64,000 bases of DNA, from the NCBI GenBank assembly GCA_003024175.1, contig MDYQ01000254.1, positions 1 to 64,000 of the forward strand. Direction: 5' to 3'. A program made the translations under genes and the position numbers. The notes under the pieces are model-generated. The model was given only the letters and a program-made list of their open reading frames with translations, was not told where the DNA came from and did not search any database. This DNA comes from Planoprotostelium fungivorum (lineage: Eukaryota > Evosea > Variosea > Cavosteliida > Cavosteliaceae). Shown piece after piece: positions 1 through 11,200 of the stretch; within the stretch, counting starts at the first letter, position 1, and the number at the start of each line of letters is the position of its first letter.

Positions 1-612
1 TATTTCTCTTGGCCGTCTTCTACTTCTTCTGTTGCATGATCATCTTCTTTCCACCGCGGTTGCCAACCGAAGGAGAACCTTCCAAGAGGAGAGCGAAATC
101 AGAGGTATTCAGGTGATGTCACATCACCTCTCGTAAATCACTGATGTCCATCACAGCTTCATCCTTCTTGGAGTCTTCTGCATGGGATTACATCTGTTTT
201 ATCTCTACGACGCTTTCTCTTATGTCGAAGAAATCAAAGGTCTTCACGAGCCATCCGATCAGATGATGTTCCTCTGGAAGATGTCCACCATCCACACGGC
301 TCAGAAGGTTCTTACAACAGACTACATCTTCTCCATGATCTTCTTCGCATTCGCAGCAATGAGAGACATCAGGTGGCACTGCCTCCCCTGGATTTTCATG
401 ATGCCCATCATATCACTGGCGGGTGAGACGATGATGGAGACATCATGTTGATGACGTTCTTCACAGGAACTATTCCTCTCACGATGGCGGTGCGTCGAGT
501 ATTGGACGTTGCTTCTTCCACGTCACCATCAGAGAAGACAAAGGAACTGAGAGCGGCATCTGCAGTTGGAAAGATAGAGAAGAGAGGCCAGCACAAGACA
601 AAGAAACAGTAA
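1..612 (+). CDS. multipass membrane protein, 3' part (5' end outside window)
   Basis: The frame open at the left edge encodes a hydrophobic segment (FLLAVFYFFCCMIIFF) and a basic loop. It splices through a short GTGATG...CACAG intron into FSFILLGVFCMGLHLFYLYD, followed by further hydrophobic stretches (DYIFSMIFFAFAAMRD, CLPWIFMMPIISLAG). A second intron (GTGAGACG...TTCACAG, about 425-470) leads to a short polar, lysine-rich tail that stops at 610-612. At least four membrane segments are visible. The C-terminus KTKKQ fits a dilysine (KxKxx) ER/Golgi retrieval pattern, so an early secretory location is inferred. I do not recognise the family. The start codon lies upstream of the window. Confidence 0.55.
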
Positions 613-925
613 AGAGACAGATCCGCTCATATTTATATCGCGTTCTTTGTGATAGTGCAGATCGATTCACCCGAGCCTCTGCATCATCGTCGCATGGAAG
701 CACAATATGGAAGACCGAACCACATCCCATCACGACAGCTACCTTGTATCCTCTTAATCGACGCACATGTCGAATGTATGTCGAATGTAATTGTCGTCAT
801 CGACGCAGCTGTCGACATGGTGGAGAAATTCGAGGGCTGTGACAGCCAATCATCTCCGAGGAGATTTGAGATGTGATTTTAGAACCGCACAACCACAGCA
901 CAACCAAGACACCACACACACCTGC

Positions 926-2150
926 ATGGTGGTCCCCAATGTGGCCGTCTTCTATTCCCTAGGATCAATCTATCTGGTACTGGCGGTGGTCAGCTTCAGT
1001 CTACTGTTGAAGACATTTCTGAGGGAAGATGTAAATCAAAAGTTCAAGATACTGCCCCGCATCGTATACTGTGCAGCTCTGGTCTTCTGCTCAGGTGAGA
1101 AGACCTGACACCAATCGCTCGGAATGGCTCATATGAATCAGAGAGGGGAGCCCTCTGCTTCGTCATTCCTGGACCCTTTCTCTTTGGCATCACCCGAGAT
1201 CACAGGTGGCTCATTGTCCTGATAGACATGTTACCGGAGGTCCTCGCCTTTTCGGTCTATCTGCTTCTCCTTTTCTTCGTGTGAGTTTGGGACGTCTGGA
1301 ACCACTCAGCGAATCTTGTAGGGCTATGCTGTATCACACATCGAGAATCAGAACCACTGCAACTCGAGCCCACCGTGACGAACGTCTTCGTCTTCACTTG
1401 TGGTACCTCTTTGGGTTCATCATTTCGGCTCCTCTAGTTGCTGTACTTATCTATTCCGCCCTGGAATCACGCTTCGCCAACCCTCCTCCTTGGTATGCAA
1501 ATTGGGATTATCACGTCCAAACGAGTGAGACACATCATCTTCATCCTCCCTGATCATCACAGGTATCGTGTGCGTGATGACTGGTTTCCTCGTCATCGCT
1601 TTTTGTGCTTATGGAATCCTATTGTATAAATCGCTCGGTAAATTTATTCACTCCACCAATAAGGCCAGAGTGATTCGAAGGGTAACATCATCTCATTCCA
1701 CGATCCACTCTTGACATCACAAACAGTTACACATCTTAGTCGTCACGTGCACCCTATCTTCCACGGCTCACGCCGTGATGAACGCCGTCTTCAATGAGAA
1801 CCTCAGAAACGATCCAAATCGTGACACAAAGGCCGGTTTCTATCTCGCATGGGCCGCAGTTTATTTCGCTCTCACTGAGGTATCATCATCATCCAATCAA
1901 CCACCATCACCATCGTCATCCGTCCAATCACATGACTCATCTCACACAGGCTCTTCCCTTTGCTTGTATTCTGGGTATGTTCAGCACACTCTTCAGAACG
2001 GAGAGGAAGAGAGATTCCCACCGCATGTCGGAGATTCCGAGCAATGGTAGATCCAGGGCCAGCACCACGGAGACTCTCAGAACCATGACCGATGAGGCGT
2101 CCAGAACGGTAGACGTCGACGGGGAGGTGATGATGCTGCACGTCGCATGA
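926..2150 (+). CDS. probable THH1/TOM1/TOM3-family seven-helix membrane protein
   Basis: About six exons with small introns are read from the ATG at 926. The protein starts with a hydrophobic helix (VAVFYSLGSIYLVLAVVSF). The second exon carries RWLIVLIDMLPEVLAFSVYL followed by LLLFFVAMLYHTSRIR, which resembles the core of THH1/TOM1/TOM3 proteins (a helix 'DLPxLxFFxxYxLLxLFWAxIYHxAR'). Further helices are HLWYLFGFIISAPLVAVLIY, GIVCVMTGFLVIAFCAYGIL and FYLAWAAVYFALTE, then LPFACILGMF near the end, matching the family's closing helix. The tail is serine/arginine-rich and polar. In plants these proteins are tonoplast membrane proteins; the role in protists is not established. The family call rests on motif resemblance only. 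A GPCR-like 7TM protein is the main alternative. Confidence 0.5.
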
Positions 2151-2237
2151 TGATTACTGACATGGAGTTAGGAGGCAGAATTTGTACAGGCAATGTAAAA
2201 TATTTTCGTAAAATGAATCAAAGATGGATCGAAGATT

Positions 2238-3226
2238 TTATTTCTTTCTATTCGTGTGGAGTCTGACAAAAGAGGCCAGCTCCTGCAACGCATCGGCCAT
2301 GCATTGAGCCGTAAGAGGATTCGTTTCGTCTCCTCTGAGCGTGAAGCCGTGATAACAACCCGGGTAGTAGACCCACTTTGAAACTGAAGAGAGTCAACTT
2401 TAAAGCATGATGATGATGTCGATGGCGTACGTAAACCTCTCTCGTTGGCCGTAGTCTCTGTGGCTTCTACTGCTGCTGCTCGCTTCTCGGGAGTGAAGAT
2501 CCCATCGAACTGACAAGTGATGTTGAGAGAAGGTCGAGTCAAAGATAACCAGTCGGTGGCTTCTGTCTTCGAGGGATGAGCCACCGCCACAGCGTCGGCC
2601 AATTCACCACCTGCACATCTTCACTATCATGGACATCACGTCTCATCTACCTTCTACACTGCCGAGGTAGAGAGTGCCTGGAGCTCCCCAACAGATGCCG
2701 AAGACGACCATCTTGGCGTGTCTCGATCGAATGTCCCGTCCCGCCTCGACAAACTGGTCCATATCACGTGGAGGATGTTTGGCCATGAACTCAGGAACGA
2801 CTTTGACCAGATATTCATCGTCGTTTGTTTGATATTTGAAATCGACGTGATCGCCGTCGAAGAAATCGGGCACATATACCTGATTTCGAATTAGATGCAT
2901 CATTTCGTTGGAGGTATCTTACCGTTGCACCGGTCATCTCAGAGAGCTTATCGGCAAGTACTTTTACATTGTTGATGACGATTCCAAAGACGTCGTGTAT
3001 GATGAACACGCTCACGTCAGCGCCCTGTGGCCCCGTGATGTATGTCTTTCGACCGGCCACGACGCCTGGATGGTGTCAGTCCCTTGCATATCTAATCGAC
3101 AGACTCACCATCCGAATTACCTGTGGGTACACCTCTGTGAATGTGACCCTTTCTGCAGCAATCTAAGAGGCCTTCGTCATCTCTGGGTGGTTGAGTCTGA
3201 GCGTTGTGAGGGAGCTGGAAGGCCAT
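2238..3226 (-). CDS. dienelactone hydrolase family protein
   Basis: An alpha/beta hydrolase of the dienelactone hydrolase (carboxymethylenebutenolidase-like) family in about five exons. The start MAFQLPHNAQTQPPRDDEG is followed by the strand and turn region VSVFIIHDVFGIVINNVKVL typical of DLH proteins, then VYVPDFFDGDHVD. The nucleophile elbow is GICWGAPG, with Cys as the catalytic residue as in DLHs. The late region ITCQFDGIFTPEKR corresponds to the acidic-residue loop, and YYPGCYHGF contains the catalytic His. The likely reaction is hydrolysis of a lactone or small ester in the cytosol; the substrate is unknown. The stop codon overlaps an AATAAA poly(A) signal (about 2236-2242), so the 3' UTR must be very short. 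The neighbour on the same strand is an SDR oxidoreductase. Confidence 0.85.
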
Positions 3227-3473
3227 GATGTTCTGTAGTTTGTGTTGCGTTTGCGTTTGGCGGATGGTTTACGTAAGTGGGAAACCCACAGCGATTTTCG
3301 GCACGTGCTGCCGTGTGAGTGATGAATAAAAGAGAAGAATAACCAATTGTTGTGATGATAGACGCCGAGATTTACGTAGGTGTAACACTCACACTCATCA
3401 GAACTCTTCTCTATTCATGTTCATGTTGACATTGTGCACAAAGGATGATGCAGGTGATGTATCATCATCTATT

Positions 3474-4275
3474 TCAAGTCAAGAGAGTTCCACATTCGTT
3501 TCCAATCGACATCCCCGTGGCACTTCCATCCTTCATCAGATAGAGGTAAGCCTCAGCTGTATCATCGGGCGTAGCGATGTTACCCGTGAGACACTTCTCC
3601 TTCATACCAGCGAGGAGAGGCTCTCTATGTTCTGCAGGAATTTCGTCCCACAACTCGGTGTGGACTGGTCCCGGCGTCACGATGTTGACTCGGATGGGTG
3701 CCATATCTAAAGCCAAACCTCTAGCGAGGGCAACGGTGGCTCCGATGATGCCACATGTTGGAGAGTAGTTCTTTATGGGTCGAAGATAGATGGTACCACC
3801 GGTGAGGGTGATGGAACCACCCTTTGGAATGAGATCGTGTTTCGAGATGATCTTGGCGAAGGCTAAGGGAGCGTAGTATCTGATGTCCATCTTCGATTGC
3901 AGGGAAGCGAGATCGAGCTGTGATGGTATCAGTCGGTAATGGACATTCTTAAGCCCTCACGTCTTTCAGACTGGGGGCGTGGCCGAGAGTGCCTGCCGTG
4001 ATGACGAGGTGGTCGAATCGTCCAACGGTATTGAGGAAGGCCTCTACTTTCGTCTCGATGTTCTGTGGACCGCCCGAAAGATCGAGTTGATGTCCCTTCA
4101 CGTCACCATTGGGATGAGATGACTTCAATCTCTCGACTGCCTTGTCCACTTTCTGCTGCTGAGAAGATGCAACAATGACTCGGGCACCCTCTGTGATGCA
4201 TTGGTCGGCGACGGCAAATCCAATTCCAGAGGTTCCGCCCACGACGATGACGAGCTTGTTGTTGAGTTTAGTCAT
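3474..4275 (-). CDS. short-chain dehydrogenase/reductase with atypical active site
   Basis: A two-exon classical-size SDR (about 250 residues). The N-terminus MTKLNNKLVIVVGGTSGIGF carries the Rossmann glycine motif (TGxxxGIG type). FDHLVITAGTLGHAPSLKDV is the NNAG-equivalent strand (TAG present). The C-terminal half has RGLALDMAPIRVNIVTPGPV followed by HTELWD, the usual cofactor-side signature. The canonical catalytic YxxxK is not seen: the corresponding segment reads YSPTCGIIGA, and the upstream Ser region is SITLTGG. This resembles a fungal/bacterial SDR branch whose active site also departs from YxxxK, so a redox role with an altered mechanism, or a regulatory NAD(P)-binding role, is possible. 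The single intron is about 3893-3952. The start is the first ATG before the Rossmann motif. Confidence 0.85.
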
Positions 4276-4764
4276 GTTGCGTTTGTGATGTGTTTGTGTC
4301 TGGTGACGTATCGTAGCCGGAAATTCCGCGGTGACTCTCCTATTCCGATCACCCGATGAAGCTTTGTCATTCAACATCATTTCCTCACAAACAGATTCTA
4401 TGCGCCTCTCATTGATGTTTGTTCCGTTCAAAACTTTTGCAATCCTTGTAATGATCCTCCGTGTCCACCGTCTGCATCTTAACTGCCAAAGCCAGATAAA
4501 CGGTGATAGTTCTAGCGTTATGCTCAATTCAGGATCAATTCTCGTGCACTAACTGATGATCGAGGCGTTCAATCCCTCACGGGATATTTCTACCGGTTCG
4601 TGTTGACGAGGCTCGTGATCTTACAATGCTTTACGGTCTTTATTTCCTCCTCTTATAAACGGAATCGAATTTCGAAGGCAAGCGCACCGTGCTGAATATG
4701 GTCTTCTTCATCTCCCTCGTTCCTTCCTTCTCCATCACCTCCTCCCATCAGCTCATCATCAGCA
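4276..4764. other. intergenic region, no gene recognised
   Basis: About 490 bp between the SDR start and the Sec6 stop. A plus-strand frame at 4331-4552 and a minus-strand extension of the SDR frame have no recognisable protein features. The SDR promoter should lie here. I see no repeat or RNA gene. Confidence 0.4.
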
Positions 4765-7704
4765 TCATCCCCCCACCTTCTCACAACCCTCCACGGCAGA
4801 TTTCATCTCTGATTTAGACAGATCTTTTCTCATGGACAACAGAGCGGCGATAATGTGTGTCGTCACGTCGGGATAATTCTTGACGATGCTGTGGAAATAA
4901 AGAGGCAGCATGTCGGCCTCGGCGTCGATCAGCTCTCTCAGATCGGCCAATATCTAAAAATGGTCATCTACATCGTTGTAGATGAGCCGTCACCTGCAGT
5001 TTGGGATTGACGATGGTGTCCTTGATGTGTTGCGTGAAGAATGTGCGGATTTTTTCCTGGATTTAGGGTTTAGTGGTGATGATGTCATTGGTCATCATCA
5101 CCTCGTCTGTGATCAGTCGTTCGGCCGTATTGCTGTCCAACGTGTGTGACTTTTCAAAGATGTTTCTGATGTACGTCTGAGTCAACCGGTCCAAGCATTC
5201 CATACACTGAACGAGTCAGCCCTTCATCTACATCGTTGTAGACGAACCAATCTGCGGAAATAATTCTCCACGATGTACGTGTCGATGTCTCCAAAGTAAC
5301 TACCGATCGTGGCGATGATAGGATTAATAAAATCTTTGTTATCGTACCTTCAATCGTTTGTCATCTACAACGAGATCTACAACTCACCAGTCTAGATCGA
5401 ATATCTGATCCAATGGAGCTTCCAGATCTTTCCAGATCACGTCGGCCAATACGCTCAACGATTCTTTTGACACCGTAGTAAATTCTGGAATTTCTCAGCG
5501 AGTCACGTGACTCTTATCCTCACTCTCTCCTATCGGTTCGTACAGTGGAGCGATTTGAGAATCGTAAGGCTCCTCCAGCAAGGGTGCCAGTGTACTGACC
5601 ATCTGGTCGATCTTACTGTATGACGTCATCACACGTCATCACACGTCATCACGTGTCACTCACTCGCAGCACTTGAAGGCATTGTTGATCTGAGCCATGA
5701 TCCATTCGAGAGGGAGATCTTGCCAATTGTCCCTCAATCTCTGCAGCACTTCCGATTGAAACACTTCGAGTGCATTCGCAGTCTCTACCATGGTACCGAA
5801 GAAGAACTGTCGACGTGTCGACATCGAAATTTCGATGGGATTTCGATGAATATCTCACGGCCGAATCGTTCGTGTCTCTCGCGATCTTGATCTGGACGTC
5901 GACACTTTCAAATAGAAGAGTGGGAGCTAATGTCACGACGAGTCCGTCTACGATCTCAGGTTCTTTCTCGATGTCCTGCTCTACGAAGCGTTTGGCCCAT
6001 TCGGTCATGAGGGCCTGAATATTTGAGACGGGCTCGTTGTAGACGGACTCACCCTGATGTGATCGCGGTAAGTACCGTAGAGGGGCTCGCAGGCTTGCTG
6101 GAGGGGAGGCTGTGGGTCGTAGCCTAAGCCTTCCATCTGAGCTTGATAACCGTTTCCCGCCCAACCGACTGTCTCGTTGTAGATCGGACAAGATGTACGA
6201 TATCTCACTGATTTCGATGATATCGTTGGGCGTGATCTTCTCAGGTTGTATCGAATAGTTCAAGATGGTCGTGATGAAATTCTTGTGATATTCTTTACAG
6301 TAATACTCGAATATCTTCCAACTGTCTCGTTGTAGAACGATTTGTCATGATGATCTTACGATTTCGGGAAGCAGAAGATGAGTTCATCCAATACGACTGG
6401 AAGTTCATCGAGAAGTTTCTGGGAAAGATCCGTGAAAGCGTCGGCGGAATTATCGCCGAATGTTTCTTGGAAATGTTCCTGAACGGATTGAGATATGGCC
6501 TGGTACGCCTTCTCTCGATAGAATCGGAACTGCGGGATTTAATCTGATTTATCGTCTACAACGAGACTCACCTCGTCACGATTGGAAGGGTCTTCTGGAT
6601 CTTTCTTCTTCTTCAACAGGTGAGATCTCACTTGATCGTCTAACATCTGAGAGTGTTAAAAATAGAACGATGGCCGCCTCTATCATTCACCTGCTCTCTC
6701 TCCACCACTTGAACTGCCTTCACGATGACTGCCGGACTTTTCTATGGGAGAGTGAATTTGATGGCCGGTTGTAGATCGATCGATTTCACCTGTACGAGTG
6801 ATATTGCACTAGCGAAGATCTTCATCAACTTTTCGTCGAACGTTCTGAGAAGATTCTGAACAGGATCGAATATTCGAATGAGAATGGCCAATTCCTCTGG
6901 ATCCATCGCGGCAGATTTCATAGAGCTATCTCTCATTTTCTCCAACATTCTCACCTGAAGCATTCGTCTACAACGAGACGATGTCTTCGATCACCTCTCC
7001 GTGGACGGATAGGATATTGATGTCCCTCTCCATCATGGTTTCGATTCTTTGGATCTGGTGGATGATGAGAGATGATCAGACGGATGATGCGATGGAGGAG
7101 GTTGAGATGGAGGAGGATGGATGATGAGATGGCACGATCACCATGTCGGGGATCTTGATGAATCGACCGATCTCCATCAGCACGCCGGATAGATTCTGCA
7201 CGTGATGTCATCACGATCGTAATCGTTTGAGAGAGCTTACCCTGCGGATGAGATCGACCTCACGAATGACGAGATGATCGGTCGGGGGGATCATGCTGTC
7301 GACTTCATCACACCACGTGTCTACTGATTCGAAGCTAAAGACGTTCGATCAGTCGCGGTGGATGAAAAGATGTGGAGAACCTGTTCTGTATGGTATCGAT
7401 ATTCCTCTGAGATTCGTCGATGAGACTGTAGGCGAGTTTCGTCTCTTCTAACAATGAAGACATCATGGTTTTGACGGAATTCTGAAATACGAATGAGCTC
7501 GAGGGATTTTCAGCGTCAGATCACCTCTGCCTGAGTGAATTGCATCTTTGTGAAGATCTTCATGTCTTCGACCTGATGGTTCCATCAGACTCGTGACTGA
7601 ATACATTCGAGGTGATGTGACGTTCTCACCTTCGCCATCTGACTCGGATTAGATAACATCTCAGAGACTTTCTTGGCCGCCATTTTCTTGGCGGCTACCT
7701 CCAT
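4765..7704 (-). CDS. EXOC3: exocyst complex component 3 (Sec6)
   Basis: A many-exon gene for the Sec6 subunit of the exocyst, which tethers secretory vesicles at the plasma membrane. The chosen start MEVAAKKMAAKKVSEMLSNP aligns with the beginning of known Sec6 proteins (basic helix, then 'MLQRPDQL'). The C-terminal exon, ending in a TGA at 4765-4767, reads DAEADMLPLYFHSIVKNYPD followed by IIAALLSMRKDLS. This matches the conserved Sec6 end (SLLYLEV...KYPDIRDDHIGALLAVRGD). Middle exons are helical and acidic, as expected for a CATCHR tether. Introns are about 44-60 bp, and many contain the GTTGTAGAT motif or a hairpin of it (4965-4984, 5225-5244). An in-frame upstream extension to about 7797 exists but has no ATG. 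Confidence 0.8.
4965..4984. repeat. palindromic pair of the ATCTACAAC/GTTGTAGAT motif in a Sec6 intron
   Basis: The sequence CATCTACATCGTTGTAGATG is a perfect 8-bp inverted repeat (CATCTACA / TGTAGATG) with a 4-base loop. It fills about half of a 44-bp intron of the Sec6 gene. It is two copies of the window-wide motif placed tail to tail. Confidence 0.75.
5225..5244. repeat. second palindromic motif pair in a Sec6 intron
   Basis: CATCTACATCGTTGTAGACG differs from the 4965-4984 element only near its end. It lies in the next intron but one of the same gene, again forming a hairpin of about 7 bp. Confidence 0.7.
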
Positions 7705-8286
7705 AGATATCTGTGTGGTCTCTCCATATGTATCTCCCGAGTGGAGCATGATGTTGCTTGCGATGACCTCTCCGGCGTCCTTTTGACGCGCTGTCAACGA
7801 AGACCAAATGTTTGTGCTTGGTCATTCAATCAGACATCCTGATCCGATCTGGCAATCAGACAGAGGGAAACAGCTATTCCACATGGTTGATGTCTCCAAA
7901 GATCAACGAGATAAATCTCCCGTCACGCTCGAATCTTCTACAGCTCGCTCTCTCTGAGGATGTTGTCACACATCCAAGAGGTGATGGTATTTGTGATACA
8001 TGGTGTAAGTCCTGTCCCTGTGGCGTTGTAGATTCTCTCTCTTTTGAGACGTAATTCAATTCCAAAAAACATTTCTTCAAGAGAAAGCATGAGCCAACAG
8101 TCACATCCAATATCGCTGAGAATCGACGCCAACATACTTCTACGTGAGTATCTATACGTATACCTGTTGAATTGACAAAATTCAGAGTGCATCAATGACA
8201 ATCACGATAGAGACGGACACAGCTCTTCTGTGATGGTCCTCGCCTCGAACTCGATCTTCTGTTTTCATTGTGCCTCTGACATCTTA
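7705..8286. other. divergent intergenic region between Sec6 and the SAP-domain gene
   Basis: About 580 bp. It holds the 5' flanks of two divergently transcribed genes and one GTTGTAGAT motif (8025-8033). Minus-strand frames at 7874-8110 and 7938-8201 show no recognisable domain. A 5' untranslated exon of either gene could lie here. Confidence 0.4.
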
Positions 8287-11200
8287 ATGTCGAATGATAC
8301 ACCGAAATTCTCTGTACGACAACTTCTACAGAAGATATTAAAGGTGATCACAAGTCGAATGGCTTCTTTGTATCTTATTCCTCCCAGATCATGTCTTCAG
8401 ATACGTCCATCATCAACTCGGTGGCCTCCCATCACATCGTCATGGAGAAATTTTGTAACGGACTCGTCTCGAGTGAATCCTAGATTTCTTTCCATTCACC
8501 CATCTGATGCATCGTGCAGCTCTCATATCAGGGGACAGCGGTATGTCCGCCTTCATTCAAGACATCTACAACCGCTTTCCTCCCTCTCTGTCCGCTTACG
8601 GCTTCATCACACAGATCATCTTCGTCAAGGTGAGTTCCATCAGCTCGACCCTTCTGACCATCTACACAGACAAAATGGCTGGGCTGGAAGGCATCTCTAA
8701 ATCTGTTGGAATTCATATCTGGCACCTTGTCTGTTCAATATGTAGAGCAGCGAGTGCACGTCTTGATCCATTCCCAGCCAGAGTTTTTGGAATATCTATA
8801 CCGAGGAGGAGCTACCTTTGCCTCGGAAGGTGGGACTTCATTGCCTCAGAAGATGAACTGAGATGATGGATAGATGTACAGACTGTGGTCTACACGGTAT
8901 AGGTTTCGTAAACATATGTCGACTGATGCTGGGATAGATCATATCGAAGATATCTTCGTGTTCTACAGGTCTACAATGGCTGGCCGATCTACCATCGAAA
9001 TTCTTCGAATCCTTATCCAATTGCCTGTTGAACGCCTCGTCTGAGGCACTTAAAATGAGCGCTTGTAGTGAGTGTTATTGAAAGCTGGTGGATCGACGAT
9101 TCTCGCAGGCGTCCTCAAGTCAATGGTTCGAATCAAGAGAACTGCGGATGATCAGTGTGTCAGAGCCGTTAAGACTCTAGTGCTATCACCATCTCATGAC
9201 GTACAAGTGCGATGAGTCATGATGACATGATGATCTCATTGTGATGCAGGTGAGGGGAATGGAGGCTTTCAATGAGATGATTCCCTTCGTGGATCCACAG
9301 AACATCGCCGGCTGTGATATGATCGGTGATGTAAAACATCGTAGACATCTCACTCATTTCACCAGAATTTCTCACGGAAGCATCTCGAACAAATTCGAAC
9401 GATGTCAAGCGAAAAGCACTCCAGACTTTGCACAGAGTCTCTCAATTGAACCATCCATCCATTCGTTCGAGGCTTCATTCCTGTGAGAGAACGATTTCAT
9501 TTATTCTTCTCACCCTCCCCTCAGCTTATGGATCTTACCTCGAAGTGACCGAAGCTTCTCTGAATGATTCCAGCCTCACTTTCAATGGATGTCTTCTCCT
9601 CTTGGGATCCGTTAGCCCCGAACAAGTATGTCCATCTACAAGTTTCGGTCTCACGACTGCCTCACGAAATTTCAGTTATCCGAGGGTGATAGTGATAGAC
9701 TCTTGTCCATCATCCGTCATTCTTTTCGATGGAATGGAAAATCAGATACACCCGCTGATTCGATATCTGTCTGCGGTTTCTCTTGGTTACTCTTCACCTC
9801 TCTCGCCAACCATCTGAATAAGGTAAAGACGTGCTGATGTCGAGAGATTGAGAGATTCGATCAGAATCGATTGGACACGAGCGTTGTAGATGAGACCGTC
9901 TCAGAGGGATTGAAATGGGTGGATTCACACCACGCCCAACACAAGAAAGAATGCTGGGTCCTCCTGGTGGTCATCTGTGACAGCATTCGTTCTTTGAGCC
10001 AGTGCTCGAGTGTCAATCTACAACGAACAGTAGAGAGGCTGAAATCGACCATCATCCCTTTCATCATGGTGAGAGTGAGGAAGCTGTATCACGAATGAAA
10101 TTTTCCAGAGAGATTTCTCAAAGATAGACCTGTTGCCTCTATTCATCTCGTTTTACAAGATGATCCAATCCATCATCGAAAAGCACACCACAGAGTCAAA
10201 AGACTTATCTCAGTACTTGGGTGAGTGGTTGACACATACCATCTAGTCGTGACGTATCACAGCTCGTCATCGTCTTATCAGCTGCACGATTGAATTGAGA
10301 GGTCAATTTGAAGATTCTGTTCTGTGTGAACTGTTAGATTCTACTCTCCTCCACATTCTATCGGGTTGTGGATACGCTAACGAGAAGGAGATAGAAGAGT
10401 GGACACGTCATCACTCTCCCTCTTATCTCAGGCCACAAGGTATAGTCTTCCTTTTTGTTCAAGTATTGTGACGTAACTCATGTTCGTTGTAGATGACACC
10501 AACCATCACATGATGCAGATCATGATGCAAGAACACGATTGGAGAGATGCACACAGCGACATCTTTCACCTCCAATCCCTGACCATCACCTTGTTGTCCT
10601 GTTCTCTATCAAACGGAGACAAGTGAGAAAATTCTCTTCTCTTCATCGTCTGATACTCTGCAGCCTCCTCAGCCGAGAGACGATCGCACAGTTTCTATCT
10701 GTGACCGTAAACTCCCGCAGCTTCCATCACGCTCCTCCCAACGTCATCATTCCACTCCTTCTCATCTTCTGCGTGAGTTCTATGATATAGATGACGTCAT
10801 CCACGATGAATGGTCTCACCCTTGTCACAGATGTTAGACGATCCACCTCTCGATCATCCCCTGTGGAATCAATGGAAATCAAAGGTCTTCTCCATCGTGG
10901 AGGGAAGGAGGATAAGCTTGGTGGAAGGATATCAGAAGGTCTTACACGATGCAAAGTTTATGTCTTGGTTGTGGAAGCAGCCCGCACTCGATCAATTCAA
11001 AGGATTAAACGTGAGTCGTTTCATCCCAGAATCCAACTTTTCATCTTCACAGTTTGCCTCCAGCCTCCTCCTCCTCGCAGAGAAGAACGGTACACATCAT
11101 CTCTTATTACATCTATCTCATCCACACAGAATTCTGTGACGAAGACTTTGAGCCTTGGTTGACCATCACGAAGGGGGGAAACCAAGAGAGGGAGACGCTG

